64,000 bases of DNA from Cricetomys ansorgei (taxonomy: Eukaryota; Chordata; Mammalia; Rodentia; Nesomyidae), in assembly GCA_026225945.1 (NCBI GenBank), contig JAMJFZ010000239.1, forward strand, positions 30,642,501 to 30,706,500, given 5' to 3'. The notes under the pieces are model-generated. The model saw nothing but the letters and a program-made list of their open reading frames with translations. It did not search any database and was not told where the DNA came from. The translations under genes and the position numbers were made by a program. This document shows positions 45,575-58,130 of this stretch, piece after piece (positions within the stretch are counted from its first letter, which is position 1; each line of letters opens with the position of its first letter).

Positions 45575-46035
45575 CAGGTTCATAGCAGTGTTGCTATGTA
45601 AAACAGCCAGAAGATGGAAGCACGCAGATGCCCACCAGTGAGCAAACAAACTAAATGTGGGCGCACATAAAATAAAATATTATCTAGGTTTGAAGAGAAT
45701 TGAAACTCTGGCATGTGCTACAACCCAGATAAACGTTCAAGACATTCTGCTAAGTGAAAGAAGCCACCAGAAAAGGACCGATATTAAATGTTTCTACTTC
45801 TATGGGATCCTGAGAACAGATTTGTGGATGCAGAAAGTAGAACAAAGTTTTACCAAAATGTGACCCGAGAAGCAGGGGGAAGTTACAGGAGTCTAAAGTT
45901 TCTGTTTGGGATGATGAACAAAGTTTTGAAATGGGTAATAGTGAAGGCCACATAACGGGACAACTGTACATAGTACTGCTGGATTATACTTAAAATATCA
46001 AGACAATAAATTTTATGTATTTAGCATAAATCTTT
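45575..46035 (+). mobile_element. Ancient sense L1 3' fragment
   Basis: GTTGCTATGTAAAACAGCCA, CCAGATAAACGTTCAAGACA, TGCTAAGTGAAAGAAGCC and CTATGGGATCCTGAGAACAG are old L1 3' landmarks. It is diverged and has no intact frame. Confidence 0.65.
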
Positions 46036-46107
46036 TAAGTGAGAATACTGAAATACAAAATGTTCTTTGAACAATCAGAGCATTCTTTGAATAAGCTGCT
46101 TAAAAAT

Positions 46108-46300
46108 AGGCTGTACCTGAGCCAGGGAGATGGTTTAGTGGTTAACACTTTCCATACAAGCAAGAGGACCAGAAGATCCCCAGAACCCACAACAATGGTG
46201 AATGAGTGTGACAACTCACTTGTAATTCTAATCTCTGAAGGGGAAGCTAGGGTATCCCTGGAGCAAGCTGTCTAGCTAGCTAGCTGTATCCGTGAGCCTG
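46108..46300 (+). repeat. B2/B3-superfamily SINE, diverged
   Basis: GAGCCAGGGAGATGGTTTAG, GAGGACCAGAAGATCCCCAG and AACTCACTTGTAATTCTAAT follow the tRNA-derived SINE order. A small (CTAG)n tract lies at about 46271-46285. Confidence 0.6.
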
Positions 46301-46324
46301 GGTTTGCTTAAGAGTCCTTGCTTC

Positions 46325-47945
46325 AATGGATGGCACTAGGAAAAAAATCATCCCAAGTGAGGTAACCATACGGAAAGATAAATACGGTATGTATTCGCTT
46401 ATAAGTGGATATTAGCCTTTAAGTAAATGATAACCAAGGTGCAAACCATAGTCCCAGAGAGATGAGATAAAGAGGAGGTGTCTGGGGGGTTGTGGATCTC
46501 CCTGGGAGGGGTAAATAGTTTTATGGGTGGACTGGAGTGGGTGGGGATGGAACCAAGGGATCGAGTGAGTGGAGAGACGGGGTAGACAAAGAGAGTACAT
46601 GAAGAGACAGCTGGAATTAGAGGGCATTGGGGGGTGGGGGGTGGAAACCTAGTGAAATGGAAACTTCCTAGAATCTATGAAGGTGATCCTAATGGGGACT
46701 CCTAGTAAGGGCAATACAGAATCTCAACTGGCCACCTCTTGTTGCCAGGTGGGGTTTCCAGCGGCAGGACTCAGTTGCATTCGATTAGTTGCTGACCAAT
46801 GGGGCTCCATGAAAATCCCCAAACAACCTAGGCTAAGACAAAGGGTTGCTCTCCACTCTGCCCAAACTGACTGTGGGGCCCCATTGCCAAGTACAACACT
46901 CACACAACTCATTGAACACAGAGAAGTCGAGCTGGTGCCTACATGGAGCCTACATTATAAGTAGTCTCTGGAGTGGGAAGGTACTCTGCAGGCTATCAGA
47001 AGAGGAACATGGACACTAACCCAGCCACAAAACCTTTGACATACAATCTGCCCTGCCTGCAAAATATGCTAGGGCAATGGTGGCACAGAACTTGTGGGAG
47101 CAGCCAATGAGTGTCTGATTTGACTTAAGGCCCACCCCATGAGAGGAAACTCAGGCCCAACACTGCTTGGGTAACTAAGAACTGGAGACTAGATAGCCCA
47201 AAGATCTAGGGTAAAACCAAACACCACTAGTTTAAAAAAAGAAAAAAAAAGTATCAATAAAAATTACTCCTAATAATATTCTGCTATAGTCATAGATCAG
47301 AGGCTTGTCCAGTCATCATCAGAGGGGCTCCTTCAGCAACAGCTGGAAGCAGATGCAGAGATCCACAGCCAGACACTAAACAGAGAGAGAAAGTCTCCAA
47401 GTCCCTCTCCTCAGAGCTCAGGGAATTCTGCAAAAGAAAAGGCAGAAAGATTGTAAGAGCCAGAGGGGATAGAGGACACCAGGAAAGCAAGGCCCTCTGT
47501 ATCAGAACTAAGTAAGGAGCGTATCAATTCACAGAAACTGAAGCAGCAAGTACAGGGCCTAAACGGATGTGCACCAGGTCCTTTATGTATATATTATCAC
47601 TAATGGCTTAGTATTTTATGGGACTCCTGACCATGAGAGTGAGCGGGTCTCTGACTCTGTGTCTGCTCTTGGGACTCCTTCCTCCTGTTGGGTTGCCGCG
47701 TCCAACTTCAATAAGATTGTTTTTGCTTCATCATATTGTATTTTATTTTGTCATGTTTGGTTATCTCTTAGAAGTCTGCTCTTTTCTAATGAGACACAGA
47801 AAGGAAGTGAATCTGGAGGTAGAGAAGGGGAGGGAAGGGGAGGAGAAGGGAGAAGGGAATAACTGGGAGGAGTAGAGGGAGAGAAAACTATCATCAGGAT
47901 ATATTGTATGAGAAAAAAATCTATTTTGAACGAAATCTCTCGACC
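46325..47945 (+). mobile_element. Sense L1 3' region (ORF2 end and 3' UTR)
   Basis: GTGAGGTAACCATACGGAAA, GTATGTATTCGCTTATAAGT, GATATTAGCCTTTAAG, GAAACTTCCTAGAATCTATG, CAGCCAGACACTAAACAGAG and GGACACCAGGAAAGCAAGGC are ordered landmarks of a rodent L1 3' end. It ends in GGGGA-rich text, then TATATTGTATGAGAAAAAAAT. No long ORF remains. Confidence 0.9.
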
Positions 47946-48054
47946 ATAAAACTTGTACTTCTCTCATCCCATTGCTCCTGGTTTCCCAAGAATCTATGTA
48001 GCAACAGGTGTGACTTGGCTAATGGACAATGGACAGAATATCAAGAATAAAATT

Positions 48055-48250
48055 CTTTAATGGGCAGCAAGATGTCTCCATGAGTTAGGACACTTGCTAC
48101 CAAGCCTGCTGACCTGAGTACAATCCCCAGACTCACAGGGTTAAAGGGGAAAATCAGCTCCCACGAGCTATCCTCTGACCTACACGCATGGGCTTTGTCA
48201 CTGGTGTCCTCACCGAAGTACATTCCCACATTCTCTAAATAAATATTCTA
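48055..48250 (+). repeat. B2/B3-superfamily SINE
   Basis: GGGCAGCAAGATGTCTCCAT, CACTTGCTACCAAGCCTGCT, GACCTGAGTACAATCCCC and ATCCTCTGACCTACACGCAT are the same subtype as the copy at 25089, ending in AAATAAATATTC. Confidence 0.8.
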
Positions 48251-49109
48251 AAAACAACAAACTCCCAGAGGTTTAAATATTAACAGAGACAATCTATATC
48301 AAATAGTTCACTGGAAATTTGCAGAACAAATGATAGTAATTTGCCAATGTTTCCCCTGATATCCAGAAAGGAGTATTGAGAGTGTTGCTGAGTAAAAACC
48401 TCTAGCTTCATTTGCTTCTAGGTGACTTTAAAAAAAAAAAATCACCAATTTTGGAGGTCACATAGACAGACAGCACATTTTCAGGTCTTGCTAGCCTTGC
48501 TGTAGACTGCGCCTTTATTGTGTGGGTTATGATGACAACAGTCACCTAGGCTACTTTTCAGGGACTCGAAGTCCCCTGTGGCTGAAACATTGACTCTTCA
48601 CTGAGAACTGCAGCTCTCCAACTGGGGAAGATGAGAAGGTTTAAACTCTGTCTTCATATTGCATGTATTTCCTGTGCAGCCTTAACTTGGGGCTAAAGTT
48701 ACCCACCAACCACACAATTGACAAATCAGACCATGGAGGGCAGAAAAGAGGTAGCACTGGAGTTTGTGGAAGACCTCTGCCATTTCCCAGATAAGACATG
48801 AATACCTGTCTCTATTGCTAGCCCCCTTCCCTCTTGTTATTCATATTCTACAGCTGTAGCTCTCGACAGACTGGAGGGGTAGGCTGAGCTGTGAGCAGAC
48901 CGAGGTTCCCAGTTCTCCATTCTCTGGCCTCTGAAAACCTCTCCTTTCCCATCAATCTGTCCCTTTGGTCACTGGCTTTGCCAAGCAGCAGCAGAATCTA
49001 ACTCTTTCCTTTAAGGCTCTCAGCAGCTGGGGGTTGTTACAAAGGCAGGCTGATCCCCATTCTGAGAACAGGCACTCGAGAAATATGAACAACTAGATAC
49101 AGGATTCTT

Positions 49110-49290
49110 TTTAAGATTTTTGTATTGATGTACATGAGTGCTCTGTCTGCATGTATACCTGCATGCCAGAAGAGGGCATCAGACCCCATTATATGTGGTT
49201 GTGAGTCACCATGTAGTTGCTGGGAATTGAACTCAGGACCTCTGGAAGAGCAGCCAGAGCTTTTAGCCACTGAGCCATTTCTCCAGCCTC
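49110..49290 (-). repeat. B2 SINE with target-site duplication
   Basis: An antisense B2 carries GCCAGAAGAGGGCATCAGAC, GGGAATTGAACTCAGGACC and TGAGCCATTTCTCCAGCC. It is flanked by AGATACAGGATTCTT (49095-49109) and AGATATAGGATTCTT (49291-49305), a 15-bp duplication with one mismatch. Confidence 0.95.
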
Positions 49291-50689
49291 AGATATAGGA
49301 TTCTTAGAGTAGAGACAAATGCAATTCAAGGAAACGAGAAAGGAAAGTTTTTAGAAACCAGATGAGAATTCTGTGCCTAAAAACTCGGAGACATGGAGTT
49401 AAAAAGAGACTGTGGTCATCTAAAGCAGTGGAGGATGCTTTCATCCATCTGTGCCACTTGCTCAACTACTTCTTACGAGTACAAGCTAGCTACAAGCCCT
49501 GTGTTTCACTGTGGAAACCAGATACAAAGTGCGAAGATGCAGGCCCCGCCTGCAGGAAGATTACACTCCAGTAGAAGAGACAGAGAGCAGTCAAATAACC
49601 ACACAGTGGCAGTGCAAATGCAATGGCTCACTGGGCAGTTTCAGTGAAGGAGAGGCTATTATGGGAGCAGTTGGTGACGCACACTGGGTGAACCCCTCTC
49701 CCCAACACTTTAGTCTTAAGCGGATCAGTCATATCTGTGACTTTTCCAGAAGACTGCCTACTGACATCTGGTACCGAAAATACTTGGGATTTAGCAAACT
49801 TTGGTAGCCCACAGCCAATGCTGGGTCGGATTCAGGGTAAGCATCCCAACATCTGCCTCAAGGCATAGCCTTTGATACTCAGTTCACCCTTCAGGCTTCC
49901 TCCCACATCAAGCAGAAGCCAGGCTCTCCTGAAACCACACTCTGCTGCGACCCTCTCCCTTCCCTATCAGTTTACTGACTGGACTCCTGTCGATAAATTC
50001 TGAACAAACTCACTCTGCAACTCAGACTCTGCTCTCAGAAAATGCCATCTAAGGCGACAAGATTCTGAAAGTACATAATTGGGAGACTTGTGCAAGGCTT
50101 TCCTGAGAAAATGATTAAGTTGAAGGGAAAAAGTAAGAAAATTGTTCGGAAGATAAGGAGACAGGCTTCCAGACAAAAGAATCATGAGCAAAGGTCCGTG
50201 GGCGAAGGGCATGAGGCTTGTTGGGTCACCTGAGAGTTTGGGTTCGTGAAACTGCAGAGTAGGAAGGAAGCTGGCATTGACACAAGAAAACAAAACGGGC
50301 TCAGACACGAGCCCCATTTCCCTAGCTACAAAAGACTACAAAAGTAGAAGCTCCAAGAAGATGCTTTAGCTAAGTGCTTGGGCCATGAGAGCAAGCTCTA
50401 AGAAAGGAATGAGAAGCCATGGGTACCCGTGAATGAGAATGTAATTTGAGAGATAATCAGTACCTGTCAGGGAGCTTGAGTTTCTTAATTAGGGTGGTTT
50501 CTGATTTTAAAGTTCAGCGATAGCATAGTCAGCCTATTAAGGACAGCTCTTATCAAACAGTCTGAGCCGGGTAAGAGTCTGCCTCTTGGGAACTGGGGGC
50601 TAGCAAGGGTTGCTCCCACACTGCTACCTTCCTGTCTCCTTCTTCCCAGTTCCTTCTCTTTAAGGAAACTGGGAGCTACAGCTTATAGG

Positions 50690-50890
50690 TAGTTGGTCTC
50701 AACTGTAAAGTGTCCCTATTGGGCATGTTGGATTTAGACTTAAAATGTTTGACTTTAAATTCTAGCTCTATGTTATTATAGGGCTAAAATCATAGGACTA
50801 AAAGTTAATTCTTTACCCTCTGTAAGCATTGGTTTCCTCACGTGTAAAATGGTAATAACAATATATGCTGTATTTCATTAACAATAAAAT
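50690..50890 (+). repeat. MIR-like fragment
   Basis: TTAAATTCTAGCTCTATG and ATTGGTTTCCTCACGTGTAA followed by AATGGTAATAACAA are typical of the 3' half of a MIR SINE. Confidence 0.6.
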
Positions 50891-50987
50891 AATTTTGAAA
50901 AAAAAAAACCAATCACAGGATGCACGACCTGCCCACACAATACCTTCTGCTGTCTTATAAATTATGGATCTGATTGTGAGTATTCAG

Positions 50988-51107
50988 TGTGAAGCCAGTC
51001 ATTGTGGTGCACATGTAATTCTGGCACTCAGAAAGATGGAGGCAAGAAGTTCTTGAATTCAAGGGTGGCCTGGGCTACATGACAAGACCTCATCTCAAAA
51101 ACAAAGG
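50988..51107 (+). repeat. B1 SINE, diverged
   Basis: AGCCAGTCATTGTGGTGCAC, AATTCTGGCACTCAGAAAG, GTGGCCTGGGCTACATGACA and CATCTCAAAAACAAAG give a sense B1. Confidence 0.8.
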
Positions 51108-51164
51108 TCTCAATGCTGTTCTTCCTAAAATACAGTGCCTAACAGAAGACTTACCTCTGTTACT

Positions 51165-51226
51165 TCCTAGGGTATGACCTATTTGGGGTAACCTCCTGAA
51201 TATCTATTTTGTATGGGTAAAATGGA

Positions 51227-51287
<61 letters not shown>

Positions 51288-51400
51288 TCTCTACGTCATA
51301 AGACTGCTTAAGAATTGAATGTCTTAGCTGGAAAACACTCAGAGCAGATGTCAGTGAGTACTGTGTATTGTTAGTATTGTTAGCGTCGTCATATTTCAAA
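51165..51400 (+). repeat. MIR fragment carrying an (AAT)n expansion
   Basis: MIR-like sequence (GTAACCTCCTGAATATC, GGGTAAAATGGAAATAATAA) passes directly into (AAT)n at about 51227-51285, about 19 units. MIR-like text then resumes (ATGTCAGTGAGTACTGTGTA). The polyleucine minus-strand ORF 51160-51417 is a translation of the repeat. Confidence 0.7.
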
Positions 51401-51411
51401 TGATTATTCGT

Positions 51412-51475
51412 GAGCAAGGACTATAGCTGAGTGGTAGAACACTTACCTAACATAGACAAGCACCACTAAAAAATC
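51412..51475 (+). repeat. ID-type SINE fragment
   Basis: GAGCAAGGACTATAGCTGAG followed by TGGTAGAACACTTACCTAAC is an ID head. The second half is diverged. Confidence 0.6.
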
Positions 51476-52189
51476 ACATGTCCATCCTCTGTGGTCTGCG
51501 GACAGTCAGGAAATAGGTCTCTGGGAAGTTATTTCTAATTGGAGGCCTTGAGTGCCTACTAAATAGAATCACAGGAAAGAAGCCTAACTCACAGCCCCAA
51601 ACGTACCAGTGCCACCCCTTCTGAACCTCCTGGGGGGGCCTCCGGCCACCATGATGCAGAGCTGGGACAGTCCTCTCGTCAGCCATGTAATACTTGGGAA
51701 AGGGCTACACAGAAAGAGGGACTTCTTCCCACAGCCTTGGTCTCTATGCTCAGTGACGTTCAGTCTTTGAAGGAGAAAGGCTACATCTCCCGTGGTAACA
51801 GCAAAGCCCTGCAGTCTCCTCGACTATAGTCACAATCCGTTTCTTAGTCATTCGTGTGTTCCTATCAACTGACACGGACCTAACGCAAGCTAGTGGCTCA
51901 GTACGTCTTCTCCCATGAACCGCTTGGTCTACAGACAGGCTCCATCCCTGGCCCCATTCTCTCGGCCAGTTTGCCTTTCATAGACTTTAGAGCTGGGGCT
52001 CCGTGCTTGAATGTTCTCCAGGGAATCTTGGAGTTCTAAGTCACAGCAGTAACGCTGCCATCAGTGACCGTCAGTGGTCTCACACGAGGCCGTCAGCACA
52101 CAGAGCTCCAGGGCACTGTTGTGAACTCAGCCAGCAAGACTCACAGATCCCACCAAGCAGATGCTTCCCTGCTCTTCACAGCTCTCCCC

Positions 52190-52860
52190 ACAGGATGGAG
52201 GACACCAAGCAACGCCTTCTAGACAGGACTGAAGCACATATGAACTCGCAGAGGCTGTGGCAGCATGCACAGGGCCTGCACGGGCCTAAGCCAGGTAGGC
52301 TTCTAGCCTGAGAAGGGAAGCGCAACCCAGAAGCTATCTCCATTGGATAACTGCTAGCAAATGAAAAATTAGTGTTCCCAATGGGGCCTCATATATATAT
52401 ATATATATCACACTTAAGAGTAGGCCCCATGCCCAGCATGAAAGGAACTCAATGGTATTCTTGGAGATTTGCTTTGTGTTACAATGTTTTGGTTTGGTTT
52501 GGTTTTTTACCTCACAGGTCTTTTACTCATATATTATGATTCCTTGCTTTATGCTTTTATGGGCTCTCTGTGTTTGCAGTTTTGGATGTGTCTGCATCTG
52601 CATGTGTTTCTTATACTGTTTCTTTGGTGCTTTTTCCCTGTTCATTTGTTTGTTTTGTCCTATTCAAGTTTGTTTTTATTTTACCTTATTTATTTTATTA
52701 ATCATTTTTCTTTTTCTTTTTTTTTTTTTTGAGCAAGAAAGGATGGGGATTTGGGTGGATGGGAGGGGTGGGGAGGTGGGGAGGAGTTGGAGGAGAGAGG
52801 GAGAACATAATCAGAATATACTGTATGAAAGAAATCCATTTCAAACTTTTTAAAAGATGG
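52190..52860 (+). mobile_element. Sense L1 3' UTR fragment
   Basis: GGATGGAGGACACCAAGCAA, GAGGCTGTGGCAGCATGCAC, GAACTCAATGGTATTCTTGG and GTATGAAAGAAATCCATTTC match the end of a rodent L1 3' UTR. It includes (AT)n at about 52391-52408. The hydrophobic ORFs 52452-52853 and 52469-52732 are translations of its T-rich 3' UTR. Confidence 0.8.
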
Positions 52861-52974
52861 CAGAAGATGTAGCGATGTGTGGTGTGACACCCTACAGACC
52901 TTCCTTTGTGTCTCTTGCGTTCATGTGCTTCTAATTAACCCTCAAGAATATGTAGAAGAATGTTTCTTCCATTT

Positions 52975-53065
52975 TAAAAAACAAAACCTGGAGAGCAAAG
53001 AGGCTTGGTGACCTGTTCAAGACACTACGGCTGCTCAGTGGCAGGGCCCTGGGCTAGTTCTAAAA
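52975..53065 (+). repeat. MIR-like fragment
   Basis: GAGCAAAGAGGCTTGGTGAC, CTGTTCAAGACACTACGGCT and GCTCAGTGGCAGGGCCCTGG match the MIR core. Confidence 0.65.
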
Positions 53066-53529
53066 AGAAGCAACGTTGGCAAAACAAATGGATGAAGTCT
53101 ACAGCAAAGGCTCCAACCAACTCACCTGTGATATGTAACGGGGAAGGTGGAGACTCTGAGAAACTCAGAGAGGAATTTTCCAACAGCTTCCGTGCTTTAA
53201 AGGATGAGCGAGGCCACTGCCAATTTTCTCTTTTCTTAACAAACACTAATCCTGCCGTTCATTCTGCCAGCTGCTTTCCACTGAGGGCCAGACTCTACGA
53301 CGTCCTAGGGAACCGAAGGTTGGAGTATGCCATGTGCCAGCCTGTGGGACTGCGCAAGACACAGGGAAACCAGTGGATCGCCCCGGTGTGAGGTAAGCCC
53401 TAACAGCAGAATGCACGTGTGCATCGGGGAGCACGGAGCACCTGCCCCAGTTTGGAAAGGCCAACAAAGCTTCAAAGGGAAGGCGATATTGAAACTGAGT
53501 ACCACGAGGCTTATGTGGAGATTGCCAAA

Positions 53530-54080
53530 TGACTGAGAGGAAGAGAGAAGTGATCCAAGCAATGAGAACAGCCTGATCAAAGGCAGGGGGGGTGCAATGG
53601 CACAATGCATCAGGGGAGCCTCATTGGTTAGCTGGGAATGGGACCAATTCACAGAAAGTCATGCCTGCCGTGCGGAAGAGTTTGAATCCGATCTTGAAGA
53701 TGATAGGTAACTATTAAGTGATTTTATTTTTAAATAGGAGTGATGAGATCGTATTTCTGCATTAGCAAATTCGCTCCAAAAGATTATTTTGAAGAAGGTA
53801 CATCAAACGAAAATAGTTTGAAGCAACGGTAGTCAAGTAAATGAGAAAGAATTACAGACTGGATTAATGGCGGTGAGTGAAAATGTTTGCAGTACATTCA
53901 GAAATTAGAAATTCTTAGACTGAATTATGTGGGCTTTAAGTGAGAAAACAGTAAAACTTATGATTTCCAGTGGACTGGGAAAACCTTAATGAGCTAGGGA
54001 TCATAGAAGTACCGACTTGAGTTGAGACACAGAGTTGAAATGTCCACAGGACATGAGAGCAGAGATGCCAGGCGGTGGTG
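53530..54080 (+). repeat. Ancient mammalian interspersed repeat (class uncertain)
   Basis: GAACAGCCTGATCAAAGGCA, AATAGGAGTGATGAGATCG and GGATTAATGGCGGTGAG-like text resembles an old, widely dispersed mammalian repeat. 55825-56065 resembles another part of the same kind of element. Confidence 0.4.
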
Positions 54081-54261
54081 GGGAATGAGTTGGGGTCCCA
54101 GGAGAAAGAACTAGCATGAGACTGGATTGTCAGATGGTTGGGAGTCGGTAACTTCCGTCAAGCATGAACGAGTGACCCCAGGAATCACACACAAACAGAA
54201 AGAGATCCCAAAGCTCAATGGAGTGGACAAATAAGAAGGGGTGGAGGGGACAGATAAAGAG

Positions 54262-54662
54262 GAAATGGCTGCGAGGCAGGTCAGTGCATAAAACACCTGC
54301 CTTGGAAGCAAGAGGACCCAAGTTAGGAGCCCTAGAACCCGGGCCAGAAGCAGTAGCGTAAGTCTGTAACCCCAGTGCTCCTATGGCATAGGGAGAAGAG
54401 ATGAGAGAGTCCCTAGCAGCTATCAGGCCAGCTAGCCTGGCGTATGCAGCAGCAAGTAAGGGAAATTGACTCAAAACAAGGTAAAAGGTGAAGACTGATG
54501 TCCAAGGTGGTCCTCTGACCCCCACATGCACACCTATGTATGTACTTGCATAAATACATACATACATTCATGCACATGTACATACATATACATCACGTGT
54601 ATATGCACATGCATGTGTATAGCATGTATATACGCACACATACACACATATATATATACATA
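54262..54662 (+). repeat. B3-type SINE ending in a CATA/CA microsatellite
   Basis: GAGGCAGGTCAGTGCATAAA, GGAAGCAAGAGGACCCAAGT, GTAAGTCTGTAACCCCAGTG and GGTGGTCCTCTGACCCCCAC occur in B3 order. The tail extends into CATACA/TGTATA repeats at about 54533-54662. Confidence 0.65.
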
Positions 54663-54769
54663 CAAAGATTGAACAAGAAGTGACTAGATATAGAAGGAAA
54701 AGTAAGGAAGAAGGTAGAATCACTGGAGAATAAAGGAAGAAAAACTAGAACAGAGTGGCCATTTATTGA

Positions 54770-54960
54770 ATTTTGATGACACACTCAGCTCAGCCCTGTA
54801 TTGAGAATTTTAAATATGTTCTCTCACTTAGCACTCCTGGAGAACTCCCATGAGTAAGATATTAGATTTCTGATTGAACCGTGGCCAGTAAAGGTGAAAT
54901 ATCTTATCCAGGATCACACAGCTACTAAGTGGTAAAATGGTCCATAATACCTTTCTATAG
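54770..54960 (+). repeat. MIR SINE
   Basis: ATGTTCTCTCACTTAGCACT, TATCTTATCCAGGATCACAC and AGCTACTAAGTGGTAAAATG are strong MIR core landmarks. Confidence 0.8.
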
Positions 54961-55254
54961 CATACATTGCATTATAAAAGCCAAGTCAAGTGAAACTGAA
55001 AAATAACTGAATGAGCTTGAGAAGCCACAGCCCAGCCAAGGGCAGAGTGTCATTACCATCACAAAACCAGTATCAGGTGAGCAAGCAGAGATGGTGAAAA
55101 AGCTTTTGCAAGAAAACTGCCTCTACCCATCAACAAACATCTCTTGGTGTTTGGGGCCATGTTTAGATCATCAAGTTGCTGCTCTTAGCAGATCAAATAA
55201 GGATGACGAGGACATGCAATGTCTTGTCAGTTGATAAGAAATGCTGAGCAAAGA

Positions 55255-55445
55255 AAGAGCCAGGGTCTAAAGAATGCAGACCTGTTGGTAAAGTATTTGC
55301 CTAGCAGGCACAAGACACTAAGGAAAGATGCTGGAATACACCTGGAATCCCAGCACTCTCAGGATGCAGAAGGGGAAGGACCAAGAGTTCAAGGGCACCT
55401 TCAGGCTACACAGCAAATCAGGTTCCCATTGTTATCTGAAAAAAA
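55255..55445 (+). repeat. B4-like SINE (ID head plus B1-like body)
   Basis: GTTGGTAAAGTATTTGCCTA, GCAGGCACAAGACACTA, GAATCCCAGCACTCTCAGGA and AGTTCAAGGGCACCTTCAGG give the composite order. Confidence 0.6.
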
Positions 55446-55824
55446 CTCCTGAAAAACTCAACATAAAAGAAGAAAATATTCTTGTTCATGGTCAGGGGGT
55501 TTGGGCCATGTGTACTTGGACTCGTTTGTGGCCTTTGGTAAGACAGAGCAACGTGGTGGGGAGCAGGGGTGGACCAAAGTTGCTCATCTCACTGTGCACT
55601 GGAGGAAAGGCCAGGACCTGCATAGATCCCTTACAGACATACCCCAGTGAACAAACTTCTATTAGGTTGCACTTTTTAAAGGCTCCACCATTTCCCTATA
55701 CACTGTTAAGTTGGAGACCTTGCCTTAAACATAGGGATTTGGGGGAACGCTTATTATTTAAACCATAACATCCGAAAAGAAATCAGAGAGTGAGAAGTAC
55801 AGAGAGGAAAGGAGGTAGTCTTTT

Positions 55825-56065
55825 AAGTAGAGTGGTCTCTGAGAAGACAACACTTGAGCACACACTTGAATAAAGCCCTTAAGTGAGCAAGGTGTGAAGA
55901 TAGCCCCAGAGGGAAGGAACAGCAAGCTCAAAAGCCACTAGCATACTCCAGGGTCAGTTAAGGGGCCAGCATGATAGGAGAAAGATCAAGCACACGGGAC
56001 CATGGTGAGACATCTGGTTTTTATTCTAAGTGAGATGGGAACCCTTGGGAGGCCAAGTGCTATCC
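55825..56065 (+). repeat. Ancient mammalian interspersed repeat (class uncertain)
   Basis: GGTCTCTGAGAAGACAACAC, AGAGGGAAGGAACAGCAAGC, AAAAGCCACTAGCATACTCC and GGTTTTTATTCTAAGTGAGA match an old, widely dispersed mammalian repeat I know by sequence but cannot name with certainty. Confidence 0.45.
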
Positions 56066-57467
56066 TTCAGTCATCCTAAACAGTGAGGTGGCTGGGTTTA
56101 CTCCCCCAGAAAATAGTGCCCCTACTCTTCCTTCACAGCCTGGAGAGAGCCTAGCAAATGAGCATGGCAGATTACCAGAACACGGTGGGCCGGGTCAAAC
56201 CCATAGCAGGATTTTCGGTGGCCTCACCTGCCACTGTTTCCGTCATCCCATCCCTAGTCTTGGTAAGGGTGTGGCATTCATAGTAACCACTACGGGTAGA
56301 ATAACCCACAGCATTCCTGCTTGGAAGTCTGAATCTTGGCCCAACCTCTCTCCTCAGACAGATGTACTTAAACAACAGGGACCAAAAAAGGAATGGAACT
56401 CTCCAGTACCCACAACCTTGAATAGCCTCAGAGACATGCTATGTCCCAATGTAGCCTCAGAGACTTAAAGGCTGAGCCTGTGGTCAGAGGCGAAGATTCA
56501 CTGGGTGTGAGTACCAACCCTGCCCATCCTGAGGCCCTCCTAAGGTAGGTAGTTAATAATAGACACTGACTCCACCATAAAGGGATTCCCAAAAGCATCC
56601 TGCATGGGGCTCCGCAGCTGACCACAACTAGCCTCCTCCTCATCCCAGGAAGATTGCAGGTGATGGAAACAACAGGCTACAAGGTGGCCTCAGCCAAGTG
56701 GCTATGTAAGCTCTCCAAAAGCTTGGGAAGCCAATCTTCCAACAAAGGACCATTTATCTTGATTGCTGTCACCTTTAATCATCTTTCTTCTAAGACCATT
56801 GGCAGTACGGAACTGAGGTCATCAGTAGCTGCTATGGGGCCTCCCTTTCACAGCTTCAGGGATAAGGGAGGCCCGATTGGAAAGCGTTCTCCCTCTAGGA
56901 GATTTTCACAGTGACTATCACCCAGCAAGCGGTCTCTGTACACACTCAGAACCAACCAGCCCTAGAAGCACGAGGGAGCCCTTAGGAACAACGTGACGTG
57001 GTCAACCAACCGCATTGCAATGTACCTCATTTCTCCTTCAATTATGTCTTAGTTTGGGTTTCTGATTTTATTTCCTGTTCAAATTCAAGGGCTTCACTGA
57101 AGTCAAAAGTAACTATTTTGTTTTGGTTTTTTTTGCTAGATGTTCTTACATTCTCTACTTTTGGCCTACCTAGCATGTAATTCTTAGAGAATATCCTCAA
57201 AGCATGGGCCCATATAGACAATAAGATCTGTGTCCCAGCAAATGTGAAAGTGATTTCAACTGTAAATAGAAATTTTAAAATTGAACCAGCTGTATGAGAT
57301 AAATATTTTGAAGTTCCATTGTTTCTATTTTGCTAGACGAGGGCTTGCAAAATACGCACCCATGCACCCTCTACTCCTCTAGTATAGCACTAATGACCTT
57401 GTTCTACATTGGCTTGACCACAGCTCTGTTTAGATACCATAAAACACATAACACAAATCAGTGAGTG

Positions 57468-57500
57468 AATAGAAGGATGGATAGATGGATGGACAAACTG
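57468..57500 (+). repeat. Short (GGAT)n tract
   Basis: GGATGGATAGATGGATGGAC is an imperfect tetranucleotide repeat. Confidence 0.8.
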
Positions 57501-57994
57501 GCACTTAAAGAAGCCATGATACTAGCTATGATAACATGGTTTTGCCCATCGTTTTAACTAGAAAAGTTCTGTTTGGAGAAAGATTTTTTTTTTTCAATAG
57601 GATAGTTCATTCATGTCTACTAACTATTCTAAGAATGGACTCAAAGGAACAGAAATCCCCGAGACATTTTCTGCTTTAAAATTATACAGGGAAAGAATGT
57701 TGGCCCAAACACCAGAAGGCAATGAACAGATGAAAAACTCATACTTCCCCAGAAAACAGAGGTGATACTTTACATCTTTGCAGAAATCAGTGTGATATCA
57801 TTTGTTACGCAAATTACATGTATTTATTCCTCAGATGTTTATTTTTACAATTACAAAGGTAACAACATGTGCAACGTTAAAGCATATGAAAATTTGTAAA
57901 TGTAATATAAACATCTTCGGGACTCTAGAGGGAACCACGGTTATATTTTAATTGTGTCCAATTTTTCTAGATATTAAAAGCATTCTAGTGGTTC

Positions 57995-58130
57995 GCTGTC
58001 CTTCATTCTCTAAACACACGTCAGCTCCATGAGGACAAGACATGGGGCATGCCTCATTCACTGTCCTGACTCCTGTAGCACCCCACAGCAGGGGCTCTAC
58101 CGCACATGCCTTGTAGATGTGCACGGACCA
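57995..58130 (+). repeat. L2-like ancient LINE fragment
   Basis: CGTCAGCTCCATGAGGACAA, TTCACTGTCCTGACTCCTGT and AGCACCCCACAGCAG match the 3' end of LINE-2 (gctccatgaggacaggg). The sequence is diverged. Confidence 0.5.

Noticed and set aside
52452..52853. Hydrophobic 133-codon ORF resembling a membrane protein
   Set aside because: The hydrophobicity comes from the T-rich 3' UTR of an L1 element.
53005..53391. Plus-strand ORF of 128 codons
   Set aside because: It begins in a MIR-like fragment and has no recognisable domain or splice context.
56088..56468. Plus-strand ORF of 126 codons
   Set aside because: It has no recognisable domain, coding signature or gene structure; ORFs of this length are expected by chance in 39 kb.
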